In this document: positions 49,301 through 61,794 of the stretch, piece by piece
Layout: every line of letters begins with the position of its first letter
Numbering within the stretch: the stretch's first letter is position 1
NCBI GenBank assembly: GCA_035582835.1
Contig: JAYKAV010002695.1
Coordinates: forward strand, 310,001-374,000
Direction: 5' to 3'
DNA length: 64,000 nt
Origin: Phoebastria nigripes
Taxonomy: Eukaryota > Chordata > Aves > Procellariiformes > Diomedeidae
Position numbers and translations under genes: made by a program
The notes under the pieces: generated by a model
Told to the model about the DNA's origin: nothing
What the model saw: only the letters and a program-made list of their open reading frames with translations
Databases searched by the model: none

Positions 49301-52300
49301 ACTTCATAGCTCCTGGCTGGAGTTTCCAAAGCTGCCGAGGCAAAGTTACTCTTTTTGTTTCTTTCATCTATGATTTTTTTTTTCTCATACTGTAATAAAT
49401 TGAAAACATATTTGGTCAAAATTGGCAGTTGCGGCTGCTTTTCACTGCTGTTCTGTACGCACAAGCGTTATTCCAGAGATGCTATGCCGTAGCTGTGTAA
49501 TCGGCGTTGCTGTTACACTGAGAAACGCAAACAGTTTGCTGCAATTCACAGGTCCTGTGGTTTGTAATCATTTCTCCTAGTGTCCGTCTTCTTGAATTCT
49601 GTAGAAATTAATGGAATTTGGTTCTTTTCAATGGGGTGAAGCTGGCAATTAAATTGAAATAAAACCTGTACTGAGAAAAAAAACGCTGCTGTTTTTCTTG
49701 TAGTTAATGCTTTGCTTCCTTCCAGAAGTGCCCTGCAACGCGTTGCCCTCCCGTGGCCGCTGTCTGCCGACTGACTCCCTCCTCATCTCTGTGCTGTGAT
49801 GGTGAAATTTTTGTTTTGGGTATTTGTGGCAAGATTTTTAACGTTTTCATCTGCTTTCAAAATTCTTTGCAGTTTTTCTGCTTAACTTGTTTAGTGATCT
49901 GAAGTTAAACAGGACACATTGGAGCAAAGACTGGATGTCTCTCTTGGTTAAGCTGTGACTTTGTGTCATTTTGGTAGTCCAATGAATCATTGCCCATCAA
50001 GACTTGCGTGGAGGCCTACCTCTTCTTAGTATAAAGTGACTTTGACACAAGATTAATTTTAAGGGTTACTTTGACCACCCAAAAAGGGACTTCAGGTAAG
50101 AAAAACATGCAGACAAATTTGTTACTGGTCTGTTCTTTTGGGTAAACTTTGAAGGGGGATCTGCTGGCCCAGGTGCTGCTATGGGCAGTGTTAAGGATCC
50201 TACCAAAGCAAGGTGTTGCTGTAGCAGGAGAAGCTTCAGGGGGAGTCGCTGACCCGCAGCCGGGATTGCATCCCCAGCTGCAACACTTTCTGTGGGGGCC
50301 AAGAGGAGCCCCAGAGCCTTGGCGCCTTCCCGTAGCACGTGAAACACTTAAACGGGAGCTGGGTTGTCAGTGTCAATGGAGGATGATCTCTTGTTGAGAT
50401 AATTGTTGATCAGCAAGAGAGACCCTCTTGATGCTTTGCCCTNCCTTGGAGGGTCTCTGCCTGATGAGTTGGAACGAGAGTCTCTCCCCCCCTTTCCTAC
50501 TGGCGGGCGTGTGGCCCTTTGGGGGAAGAGGGAGAGGAGCAGCTTTGTTACCGGGAGGACATGCTTGCGTCCGTGCTGAGCAGGCGCGTGGTGCCCAGAC
50601 CCCCTGCCACTGCAGCAGAGGTCTTGTGCCTGGTGCCGGGAGAAAGGACCGGCACAGGGCTTTTCTCCATGGATGTCACCAAGGTTTTGATGTGAGTGAA
50701 AAAACAGCTCAGTTAAGCTACAAAACTGTAGGATTTGGGGGAGGGAGTAACTTTCATTATAGCTAAAACTTGTCTACTTCATAGGGACGTCATTAATGCC
50801 AAATGCAAAAGAAACCAGTGGCTGGAGATGAGACAGCTACGCAGCAGCTCTGTTTAATTCAATATAGCTGTTTTGGCGTAAAAGAGCATTTCAGGTGAAT
50901 CCTGCCCTGCCCTTTCTATTTTGGAGCACAGGCCACTATACACTCCGATCGCAAGGAAAAGCTCTCTGCCATGTTGCTGTTGATAAATCTTTAATAACAT
51001 TGTGCCTAGTAAAGCAAAAACCTTTCAGACTCGGTCTGTGCTTCATGAGCTGGTAACAGGGGAAGTCAGATGCCAGCAGCTGGAGCACCACGGCACCTGA
51101 AGCCTGAATAAACTGGCAAGATGTGTCCTCACGGCACGACTTACATCAAGTCCTCTCTTTTCAGTAGCAAAATATTTCATCACACTCGGGTGGGGTTTTT
51201 TTCCTTTTCTTTTAAACCCAGGTTTTAGCTCCCCTGGGGGTTTCGCAGTGCCCAAGCCCCGCAGCCNCTGTCCGGAGGATGCTCCGTGCCATCCAGCGGC
51301 GGTCTCACACCCGCCGGCACCGCCGCAGCCCTGGCTCTGGCAATGGCCTCGGACGGCAGCGCTGCCAGGTCCCTGCGGCTGCCTCCCTGCTGAATGCCAC
51401 AGCTCTTGCATTAACAGAAAGGGAGAGATCTAAGATTGTTTTCCACTGTCTGCACTGCGCTAATTAACTTTAAAATTTCCTAGCAGACGTTGAAAATAAG
51501 ATACCTGTGCCTCTTAAATATTCCTGATCCATAATGGTTGCAGACAGCTGCGTTACGCTTCTCATCTCTCTGTGGAGGAAAAAAAAAACACTCACTGAGA
51601 CTGAGATTTCCAAATCTACCTGGGGCTGGGAAGCACACTGGAAATCTTTGGAAGAGGTGTGTTACCCTGCTCCCATGGCTGCCCGGGGAGAGCTCAGCCC
51701 TCTGTCCGTCTCCCACCCCTCCCGTGTCCCANGGTGACCTTTCCACTTGCCTGGGCGTTTCACTTTCAATAAAGATTTGTTAAGTAGGTTCCCAAGCACG
51801 AAGTGGATTGCAGGTATTTTCAGAGAGGGAGAAGAGGCAAAAAAATCTGCGCTCTCCATCCTACCAATTCCAGCTTGGGGCTTGTCCTTGCTTGGAAGGA
51901 CAACACATTTTTAAAATTCACAGGTGTCAAAACCAAAGGGTTGCTCCTGAGCAGAGCTGGTGACTTCGGCCCCTTTCTCCTGCCAGACAAGCCGGCAGGA
52001 GGGCATGGAGCTGCCCAGCCCCCGCTGCGGTGGGTTACGGTAACCCACGTCCCGGGCTGGTGCTGGGGATGCTGGCTCAGGGGAAACAAGGGGTGGCACA
52101 AGGGAGACGGGCACCGTGCTACAATGACCAGGAGTGAGTGGCAACAGCTCTACTCCTGCGCTTTTTCCTGCACACCAAGAGAGGAAAATCCAGAATTCAT
52201 CGCTACTTTCAAAGGCAAAATTGAACCCATGATGCACAGATGAGCACTGACCGGTCAGAGGCTGTGCTGGATGCTTCCAGATGTGTTACAGAGTCCAAAC

Positions 52301-53206
52301 GGGCACCTTCATATGCTCTTGGTAGCTTTTGCTCTCTGCCTCACACCTTACACAAGCTGGCTGTGTTCCGGTGGATTAAGGGTCCTGCAGAGGGGACATT
52401 CTTGTCCCATCGCTGTGAGCATGAGGCTGGACCTGCTTCTGAATCTCCCACCTGGAGGGTTTATAAGGCAAGTACAGGAGCTTTTTCTCCCACCCTTAAA
52501 TCATACACCACTCCATGCTTTGCTTTAGTTTTATGCCGTTTTATGGTTAAGTAGCAAGGTGCAGTTAGAGCCTCCAGAGGGGAGAAGAGGCTCAGCCTTC
52601 ACTCTGAGGTCCCACGTGTGCTTCTCGGAGCTGGCTCAGAGTCACCCTGATTTATCACTACTGCTTTTCACTGCTCTGGAAGAACTCCATCCTGCCAGGA
52701 GGTAGGAAGATAGTTTACGCCAGGTAGGAACCCAATTCAAAGTCCAGGTATAACAGGTAAAACGATAGCAGAAAATAATAATTATTATTAATAATAATGA
52801 TTCAGATAGCAGTTTTCTATGAAAGAGTTGCAAAGGCATCTTTCAGGGTATTCCCAGGCAGGGAGCACCGTGGGGCAAGGTGAAACTTGTCTTTACTAGC
52901 ACGGAGTTGTTAAGAAAACAAGCAGGAAGGAAATTCCTCATGCAGAGCTGGATGAATTCAGCTCTGGATGAGTCTAGGCTGGTCCTGACTCTGGAAACAC
53001 AAACAAGAAGACTCATTTTTTCCATCATATCCTCTCTCTGCAAGTGAAGGGAACATGCAAATTAAACAAAATAGTAACAGTGACATCAGGTTTAAAGATG
53101 CCGGCACCTCTATTTGATAACCGTGGTCCCTTCAAGATATTGTAATGAGACCTACCAGCNCGGCTGTGGGATGTGGGGCTTTCAAACCTGGTTTTTTATC
53201 AGCATA
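46391..53206. other. Intergenic region downstream of CARD19
   Basis: 6.8 kb without a recognisable exon, RNA gene or named repeat. GC-richer patches occur near 48660-48900, 50470-50650 and 51240-51400. They yield overlapping open frames on both strands, none resembling a protein I know. An A/T trinucleotide patch lies at about 52777-52800. Confidence 0.55.
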
Positions 53207-54510
53207 TGTCACGAATGAGTGGTTTAAGGCTGCTTAAAGAATCACCGTCAAAGGTATTAACAAAAAGTGATTTTAATAGAAATTTATAAAAGTGCGACTT
53301 AACAGAGTTCAATGGCAAGGTTCACTATCACTTACTACATGGAAGAAGCATACAAAGGAAAATTGGGTTAGAATTGAGCTAGAATGATTTATACAGAGAC
53401 AGAAGATGAAAAAGTGTAAGGGAGACCCTCCCGTTGAGTCACAAGGTTCAGAGCAGACCCCCTTGCTTTATAAACTCCTGATGGAGCTTAGGTGCGGCTG
53501 GATCCACTCCTAGTCCTGGACTTGGTCAACGGTTTATGTCTAAGGGATTATATNTGTTTAGCAGCAGTCTAAGGTTCATTCACAGTTTTAAGGTGAATCA
53601 CAAGATTATAGCAGCACTTAATCATTGACTAATTTAACATTTACAAAGTTAGTAGAGTCTACTACAATCACGACAGTGACTTAATTAGAGATTCAAGATG
53701 GTAATATTCATACTATACTTGCTAGCAGGTACCTCCACCAATTCACACACACACGCACATAGGCACAAAGATAGATAAATATGCAAAGGTATACCTCTTA
53801 AAAATTNCCCTCNGTCCAGTGGAATACTCACGTCAAACATCTCGGCATTTCTCAACGGGTGAGGGGTTGAGCCTCGAGGAGTGAAGGGTTTCAGCCCAGG
53901 TCCCNTCGTACGACGGTCCTCCGAATATCGCAGACCCGAGGGGCTGCGAGCTCCAAGAGGCGTCCCACTCGGAGGGAGGTGCNGGGCGCAGCCCGCTGTG
54001 GTCCAGGAGAACTCAAAGGACCGCTTAGGACCACCATTTCTAGGTTCACAAGATGGTTGGCTTTAGTCATCCGTACATTTCCATCCTGGCCACAGTCTGA
54101 GTTTGTAGTTACTAAAATTCTCAAGATTCCAGTAACAGTGGTACCGTTCCACTCCAGTTACAACTCAGATAAGGGTGTCAGGGGATGACGAATTATCCCC
54201 ACTCTTGTTCCCCACCTGGGCCAGGCAGCAGGAGTTCCTGGTACNGTCAGTGCCGTTCCCCACCTNAGCCATGCAAGAGTTCNNGGTACGGTCNAGGGAC
54301 GCTTCACTGCCCAACTCATTACACAAAGGCCAAGGTTTAACGGGAGTTCCTGAGATCATAGAGCGGCCCAGGAGAGGGGGGGAATGCACCACCACAGCAT
54401 GGAGGAAAAAGCTTTTACAGCATGTGAAGGAGAACACTGACCCACACAGGCCCGTCATGGCTTGCTCTCACGCTGCCCCTCTTTGTGCACTTCATACAAT
54501 TTGATTTTGT
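53207..54510 (-). mobile_element. Endogenous retrovirus LTR (approximate outer end)
   Basis: A 1.3-kb block unlike its surroundings. The + strand edge TGTCACGAATGAG at 53207 gives a minus-strand terminus ending CTCATTCGTGACA. Read on the minus strand it has TTTATAAAGCAAGGGGGTC near 53475, then pyrimidine-rich and CTTTTATAAATTTC sequence before the terminus, as in an avian LTR I recognise. It has a GC-rich middle (53860-54010), a CA-rich microsatellite near 53745-53760 and a 48-bp tandem duplication at 54207-54299. No retroviral gene and no clear primer binding site or target duplication was seen, so the far edge at about 54510 is a guess and the copy may be truncated. Confidence 0.7.
54207..54299 (+). 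repeat. 48-bp tandem duplication inside the LTR
   Basis: GTTCCCCACCTGGGCCAG at 54207 starts a unit that restarts as GTTCCCCACCT-AGCCA at 54255. Both copies continue GAGTTCNNGGTACNGTC-like. The copies differ by substitutions, a small deletion and N bases. Confidence 0.75.
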
Positions 54511-57194
54511 TAAGTNACGTTCCCAGAATTTGAATCTCCACGAGTGATGGAGAGGCCTGGGGGGAAATACAGTCATTTCTTTCCTGAACTATGCTCTTCC
54601 TGGCATGTCTGATGAATCATATTTTCTGACGCAGAAAAAAAAAAATCCTATTTCAGGGTAAAGACACGTAGCTGTCTCCCTCCATAGCTTCCACAAGTCC
54701 AACACAAATGTGAAACATAAGGCCTTTCCAACGCTTTAAATTATTTTCATCCTTGATGCCAGAAAACTGGGGTAACGTTGGGTGGTGATGAAACCAATTT
54801 ATTCTCAAGTATTTTTGGTACCGGTGAAAATGTCTGGCAATGTTTCAGGAGTCCTGGTGTGGCACTTTGTACCATGGCACTAGATTTACCACTCACCTCC
54901 CAACTAATTAAAACCTGTACTGTGAAAAGGGGGTTGGGGCTGCCTCTGAGCTGGAAGATTGGAAAATGGAGGAGGAGTGGAAAGCGTTGTGAAGGAGGCT
55001 GGAAGAAAAAGTAACCAGAGTTTTTGCCATCTCCATTTCTGACAAAGCCCAACTTGCCTGATGAGCAGGCATTGGAAAGTGTCTGTTCCCAGCTGGGGAG
55101 CTGTGACGCTCTCCTTGGGAAGGCAGCCAGGTTATTAAATAGTTCTCATTANGAAATAATCCAAGGGGGGACTAACCATGAAAACAGATCTTTACTTCAG
55201 TAAACTGTGGAGAAGGAGGAAAGTGAGTTCAAAATAGCATCCAATAGCAGGGAAGGTAATTTTTTGTCACCACCCTGTTAGGAGGATGGATGATAATTGG
55301 TTAGATATTATTCTTGAAAAGATGGTACTCTGTCTCTTCCACTATTTATCATAACGTATCCTGCAATGACATGCAGGTAATGCTCCCAATGTCACAGCCG
55401 GGGGCCATCAGAAAAGTGGGGCCAAGGCTGAGGGTGTGCATTTAATGCAAAGTAAAGAATTCAATCAGTGTGAAAAAGTGAAATTCCTCCTTGCAGAAGC
55501 AGCAGCCTTCAAACACCACATTTTTTCATGTCAGCCTTTTTGCTGTGTATGTACCTACCACGGCCAGGGTTTGCACCCTGACACAGCCAAGAGCCACCCG
55601 CTAACGGTGTGAGCATTTCCATTAGCTCTGCCCGTGCTCCTGCCCCCTCTGCCTCCCACTGCTGTTGAANGTGCTCAAATGTAAGGATGTGAATAAATGA
55701 TGGTGGGGATAGGGGTAAAACTATGGGTACAGCTGACACACCACCCCTGCAGCATTTGGACTTAACCCAGCCTCTGATGAAAAATCTGCTCGAAGAGCCT
55801 GCTATGGCCATGCAGTTATTTATCTCTTCCTCAAATGCTTTCTCTCATTTATTTTATTTCTTGCTCTAGTAATATCCTGTCTTAGCTTTTACTCTGGTCC
55901 AGCCTTGTTGATCACCTGCAAACATTACAGGGCTGCAGCAAGAGCCCTACGTGACACTAGGGTGCATGGGGTCCTCCTTTAAGGAGCTGAGATATTGGCT
56001 CCTCTCCTGCTCCTTAGGTATTTCAGCTGTAAAGCAGCAACCTCTCCTTTTCCAGCGGAGAAAGAGAGCCTGCTCCTCAGACATGTAGCTTTCCGTGATA
56101 AAGGCGGTGGGAATTTGGGACACAGTAAACTTTCTTCTCTTTTGCTTGCTTCCAAGTGGGTTAGCTCGAGCTTCGTAGTAGTCCTGAGCTGGGGTTTGCC
56201 TACTTTTCAAGACTTCTGACCATGGTGCCTTGCGCTGTTGTATGTGAAAGCTTCTAAAATCAAAATGATGTGCTGAAATGTTATTTCATAAAGGAGAACA
56301 TCATCTCATTTCCCATCACTGTGGGAGGTTTCTTCCAAGATACATGCTGTCCTCTGGGGTAGTTCCTTCGGGCAAAATCTGCGTCTGAACATACTGGTGG
56401 TGTGGTCTTTACAATGCGTGAACTTCACTTTAAGGTCATTAAATTTGTGTATAAGTGATGTTAGCCATGTTCGTTTCTACTAGAAAAAAAGTAATTCACA
56501 AATAGCTACCATCTGGTGATATCTGGGGTACCAGCTGTTTCCAGACTTAGAATAAGGGAAGTGTGGTATCTACACTATTCTTCTGCAGCATCCTTTCCTG
56601 GATATTGGTTGAATAGTGATAACACCGAATGGGTTGTCCTAAGAACTGTACAGGACTGCTTCTGCTCTGCTAGAGCATTTCCCTACAGGCAGCGTAGCAA
56701 AACTGCTGGGAGTATTCAGAAGCTCCTGGTTTATTATTTTTTAATTTTGTAATGGAAGTGTAGAGTTTGTGGGGTTGGCCATGCAAAGATGGGAGGCTCC
56801 ACCTCTCACATTTGGATATTCTGTTCATATATATAACCTGCAAATCATTTCTTTAAAAGCAAAACACTGTCACTTAGAAGCAATGTGGCTTCTTCTTGTA
56901 TGCAAGGAGGAGAGCCTGCTGCTTTTCAATCTCAGTGCTTCTATATGCCCTACGCTGCCTCTAACCTTATGGGAGATTTGATGATTTATTTTCAAGGACT
57001 GGTGTGTTTAAATGTGCAGGTTATCAAAGATATGAGTTATACATTTGAAAATATATCATCAGTTTTCTTCTAAGTGTTCCCACTGCCCTGCAGTAAGTAA
57101 ATACACTTTCAGTAGAGCCTGTTCTCCTGTGGTTTGACAAAATTATATTGTAGAATAAGGACCAGCTTTTGACATTGTTTTTCGTTTGGGTTTG

Positions 57195-57208
57195 TTTTTT
57201 TTTTTTTT
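57195..57208 (-). repeat. Poly(T) run, 14 T
   Basis: A simple T run after TTTG; no element body is recognised next to it. Confidence 0.75.
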
Positions 57209-60200
57209 AAAACAAACTGTAAAATGGTGCATAAATTGGTACCACATGTAGCATTTCCTGAATCAGATAAAACTTATAATGGCAACACCTTTGGTAAGCT
57301 AGAAAATAAGCAGAGCTTAGTGTTTGGATTCTGTCACTCGTTTCTGCTANCTCTTTTGTAAATATTTGAATGATCAAGATTATCATGTTTCTTCCAGCTG
57401 TTAACAATAAAAGAGCATCCAAGCTTTTAGGTAACACGTAGTAACAAGCCTGTGCCCTGGACCAAGGAGATGAGCGCAGAGCAGCGGTACCTCTGGGACA
57501 GGGCAGTGTGCCCCCCCGAGTCAACCGGTACCTACACCAAAGCATGGTTGGCGGGGCTCGGTGCGACTTGCAGGAAGACGGGGCAGAAAACAGGATACAG
57601 CATTTGTTAGAATAAATTAAAACAAGTGACCAAAACCTTCCGAATGATAGTTGAGGGGAAAACAGTCACCAGGATTATGCTTTCTAGTTCAGCCCATTTT
57701 ATGTAATACTCAGCTGCAGAATAAGCTTCAGCAGTGACTTGGTTTAGAAGACAAATACTTAAAAGTCAATTACTGTAAATATAGTTGTCACCTGCTTCAG
57801 TAAGTACAGCTACGCTGAAAATTTCAACCCAGGCAGTCCTAGATGCTGAAGGGACTAATGAGAACGACCAGAGCAGCATGTGTAATTCTTACTCTGCTCA
57901 GCAGCTTATGAAACAGAAGTAAATGGATGACCTGGCATGAACCGTTTCCCGAGACAGCCTGTAAAAATTCATCTCGCTTCATTATTGATGACCTCTTTTT
58001 AAGTGAAATGTTTGCCTACAACCAAGAACTCTGGAGAAGCGCAGCAAACCAAAGAACCATTTAAACCAATGCATTTGTTTGCCGCCCCTAGAAGATATTC
58101 GCTAGGATTTTAAATAAGCACCTGACTTTTAAAAGAATAATAATCATGGGATTAAATTATTTATACTTGAAACCAACTTGCAGATGCTTTTGTCTGCTAA
58201 AAAATACACGAGGTCTGAAGGCTTCAGAGACTTAAAACACACATTGCGTGTCTGAGGATGTTTTGCAAATCTTACTTAATCGCAATAAAAGACATGGTAA
58301 TAAACCAGCATCCTTTTTATTTAAAAAAAGACATCCAGTTGCAAGTTGAATACTGCTGATGCCCAGTATAGTCTTGTAGTCAGATGGATGGCTTTCAGAT
58401 CAGGTTTTTGTGTGTTTAGAACCAAAAGAAGAGACCATGCTCTCTGAAGTTGCAGGTATCTCTGTTGTGATGCCTCAGTCACACTTTCAGGAGCTCAGGA
58501 NGCAGAAGGATTCATGGCGGGGAGGGGTTTGTTGTTGTTCTGAGCCTGGCTCTGGCAGACTTGAAGTGAACAGGCACCTACCCCCTTGATGCAGATCTAC
58601 ACATCCAGCTCTTGGCACCCAACAACGTCTTCAAGCTTGAAGTATTTTTTGTTTCCCTCCTGCATGTCCCAAAACCTGTGTCTTGCAAAGTCCATTGGAA
58701 TCTGCTGTTGTCAAGTCATCGCCTGATGAGCATTCCCTACCCTACTGCTCTGGATCCAGTTAGCTCCACAAGCCGCTGGGAGATGGGATATACAAGCCTT
58801 GGCAGTTTCTGTTGAACAATGGCTTAGCAGTAAAGATGCTATAAGATCAGCTAGAATATTTTTCAGGAGAAACCTACTGTAACAGCTTGTTTGCTTGAGT
58901 GACCTGAAAAACTATGGTCCAATAATGAGTGGAATCAAATGGNAAAAGACCTGGTATGTCTGTACTGCAACCCCCTCTGACTGCTTTCAAGTGTTTCAGT
59001 GCAAGACAAACACGATCATGCTCATAGGAGAGGGCCGTGGCAGTAAGGAGCACAGGAATGGAAAGATACATTCAAAATTGGGCCAAANCACCACCAAGTA
59101 TAAACACGGTAAACATCAGTAGAGCCTGGGCGTCTGTTTGCATCTGCCTTTAGGGTAGTAAGGACAAGTCAAAAAGTGAGAGGATTAGCTAAGTGCTATA
59201 AACACATTTCTTCCTAGTTTTGTCTTGCTTAAAAAACTGAAAGACGTAAATCTGGCAATGAAAAATATCTAATATTTATAGCTAAGTTAAAAGTAACTAT
59301 CTTTTGGATGGGTTATGTATTTAGGACAACACAAAGCAACTACTTCAGACATCTAGCTTAGGTACAAAGTTGCTTGTACAGAAGAGAGGTAGATGCCTCC
59401 AGAGAGCCTCTTCAGACTCAATCAGATGCACAGATGGGCAAATACTCCAGTGAGTAAAAAGGTGAAAGGTAACAAAGGTGGTACATTCAAGAATCTTATC
59501 AAAATTACTGCCCGATGTTGAGCCACAGATAAATTCCATGCTTGGAAGGGCTCTGCCTACAGTCACCTATTTTCTCCAAAAGAAAGGTTTTTAAGGTTTT
59601 CAGCACTGCTATTTGGCCAGTCAATCCACTACACTACAGCATTGAAACTGCGATAGCACAAGTATGTAGGAATAGTCCTTCAACAGTTCGCNGGTTTGTA
59701 GAAAATAAATAAGGAAAATTGTCCTGAGTACCTCATTCAGAACTTGTTCTGAGCTAAGTTTAAATTAGTACAACACGCACAATTAAAACCATTGCTTGCT
59801 AGACACTGGTTAAATAGGTGTTAAGTTGGAAATGAAGCAACAAAAGACGAATTAAAAAATAAAAAAGAATGTCTATTCCATCACTAATCACACAAGTTTC
59901 TGATTTGTTTTCTCTTAGTAATTCTTACAGAACATGTAAATGAAGATATGGTACATCAATGGGCCTTGAGACATAANGAAAGAGAAATGTGACCAATAAA
60001 AATTGTAAATGAGATGAGACATGGAAGTCAAACTTCTATTAATATGTGCAAGAGAGCATTTAAAAATTAACGGTAAGGAAATGTATTCGTATAAATCTAC
60101 ATCTACAAGTAAGCACACTCTAGGAAACTAGGATTTTTCTGATTGCAGATGTGATACTTTGGAAATAAAAAGACTGAAATGTTTTTGTTGTAGAAATTTT

Positions 60201-61769
60201 TATAACCTACACCATTACTAGCAATAGTGTATTTAGAAAAAAGTGTCAGTCCCTGAGCCAGCAGGTAAGAACCTAGAAGATATTTATATCTCTATATATA
60301 TTTAAAAATAAAAATTAAAAACTTAGTGATGTTTTTAGCCATAAACTCGTAAGAGTAACACAACTGGAGCAATCAACCTTGGGAAGAGAAGAGGGAAAAG
60401 TAAGTTATAGAGGGATAAACTTTTTTCAATTTGCTACTTGAAGTGCTGACAGGTGCTCAGTACCAGTTTAGCAGCTAAAGGTCACCCTGTATCCTCTAGT
60501 TTTCCAGTTGGGCCTAGAAAAGGTAGCACTTCTAACAGGGTTTCCAGAAATATATATAATGCACAGAATACGGAGTACAGAGGTTAATAGTAAGAAACTA
60601 TTAGCAATTAATTAGGTTATTTGCATCTGTGCACAAAGGAGAAGGAAATTTTAAGTGTGGTCCAGAGATGAAGAAACAGGACAAACAACTACCTGCGAGC
60701 AAAACTGGACAAAAGATAGCCTACTGTTTCTGTTTGTCTCATCTTTGCTTTAGCTAGAGTGGAAAAAAAGAAAAAAGGCACAGCTGTCTTTGCACACAGC
60801 AAAGGAAGACCACTGCTGTGCGATGGCGTGCGTAGGTTTGGTGCCAAGCGAGTGAAATAAAGGACAATGTGGCCATGCCAGAACTGAAGGCCTGCCATTT
60901 CTTTCCACGCTGGAAATGACAAACTGCCACAAAAACAAAAGGCATGGAAAACGGGAAGTCCTGTGAAGTGCTACCAGTTGATATTACCTTGTTTGATGAG
61001 CTTATGCCACTTCTCTGAAAAACAATTAGTTTCTACAGAAATTGAAATGCCAATATTCCAGAAAAACAATGTCCTTGGGTCAAAATCAGCCTTTCCTTAG
61101 ATGCTGAGCAGTTTAAATATTAAGACATTGGAAAATTTTAAGTGCACAAATGTGTTGGTTGTTGGAAACTTGAGAAAGCTGCTCAATATGTTCAGCTTCT
61201 TCAGATTATTNTTTTTCCCCACTGTGTCCAAGTGTAACTGGCTCAAGTGCAAATGGCATCTACAGAAGAATGAATGCTTCAGGTCTCTGAAATAGAAAAC
61301 AAAGATATTGAGATGTTAGTGATACAGGAATTATAGTAAATGACAAATTTGCCTTAAAGGGGGAATTAAGTTTTCTTTGGAAATGTGTGCATAATAGTGA
61401 AGGTGAAGCCAGAAAATAGTGGCCACTCACTTCCCTCAGGGCTTTGAGGAGATTGTGGCAGCAGACTGAAAAAGGCTTATTTTTCCAGTTACATTCAGAT
61501 GACCAGGTGTTTTTAGCAAGGGCAATATGTACAAATGAGCAAACAACAGATGTAGTGTTCCAAAGCAATGAAGAACTTCCACATTTAACAAGTGTCGAGC
61601 AAAAAAACACAGGTCCCAGACATTTGGCCATTTTATTAAGAAACTGCATGTGTGAGGAGCATGAAGGCAGAATCACACAGCTGCTGTTTTTGTACAGTTG
61701 TAAACTTGCTTTAAACATCCTTTGGTCTTGCCTCTACCTGAAGTTACATAAAACAGCTACTGTTTCTCC

Positions 61770-61794
61770 TTTATTGAGGCACTGCAAGTTTATT
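61770..61794 (-). terminator. Paired minus-strand AATAAA motifs (candidate 3' end)
   Basis: TTTATT at 61789-61794 and 61770-61775 read as two AATAAA hexamers on the minus strand, 19 bp apart. They are followed on that strand by GGAGAAACAGTAGCTGTTTT, which has a modest GT-rich end. They could close a minus-strand transcript entering from beyond 64000. AT-rich DNA produces such motifs by chance, so support is weak. Confidence 0.3.
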
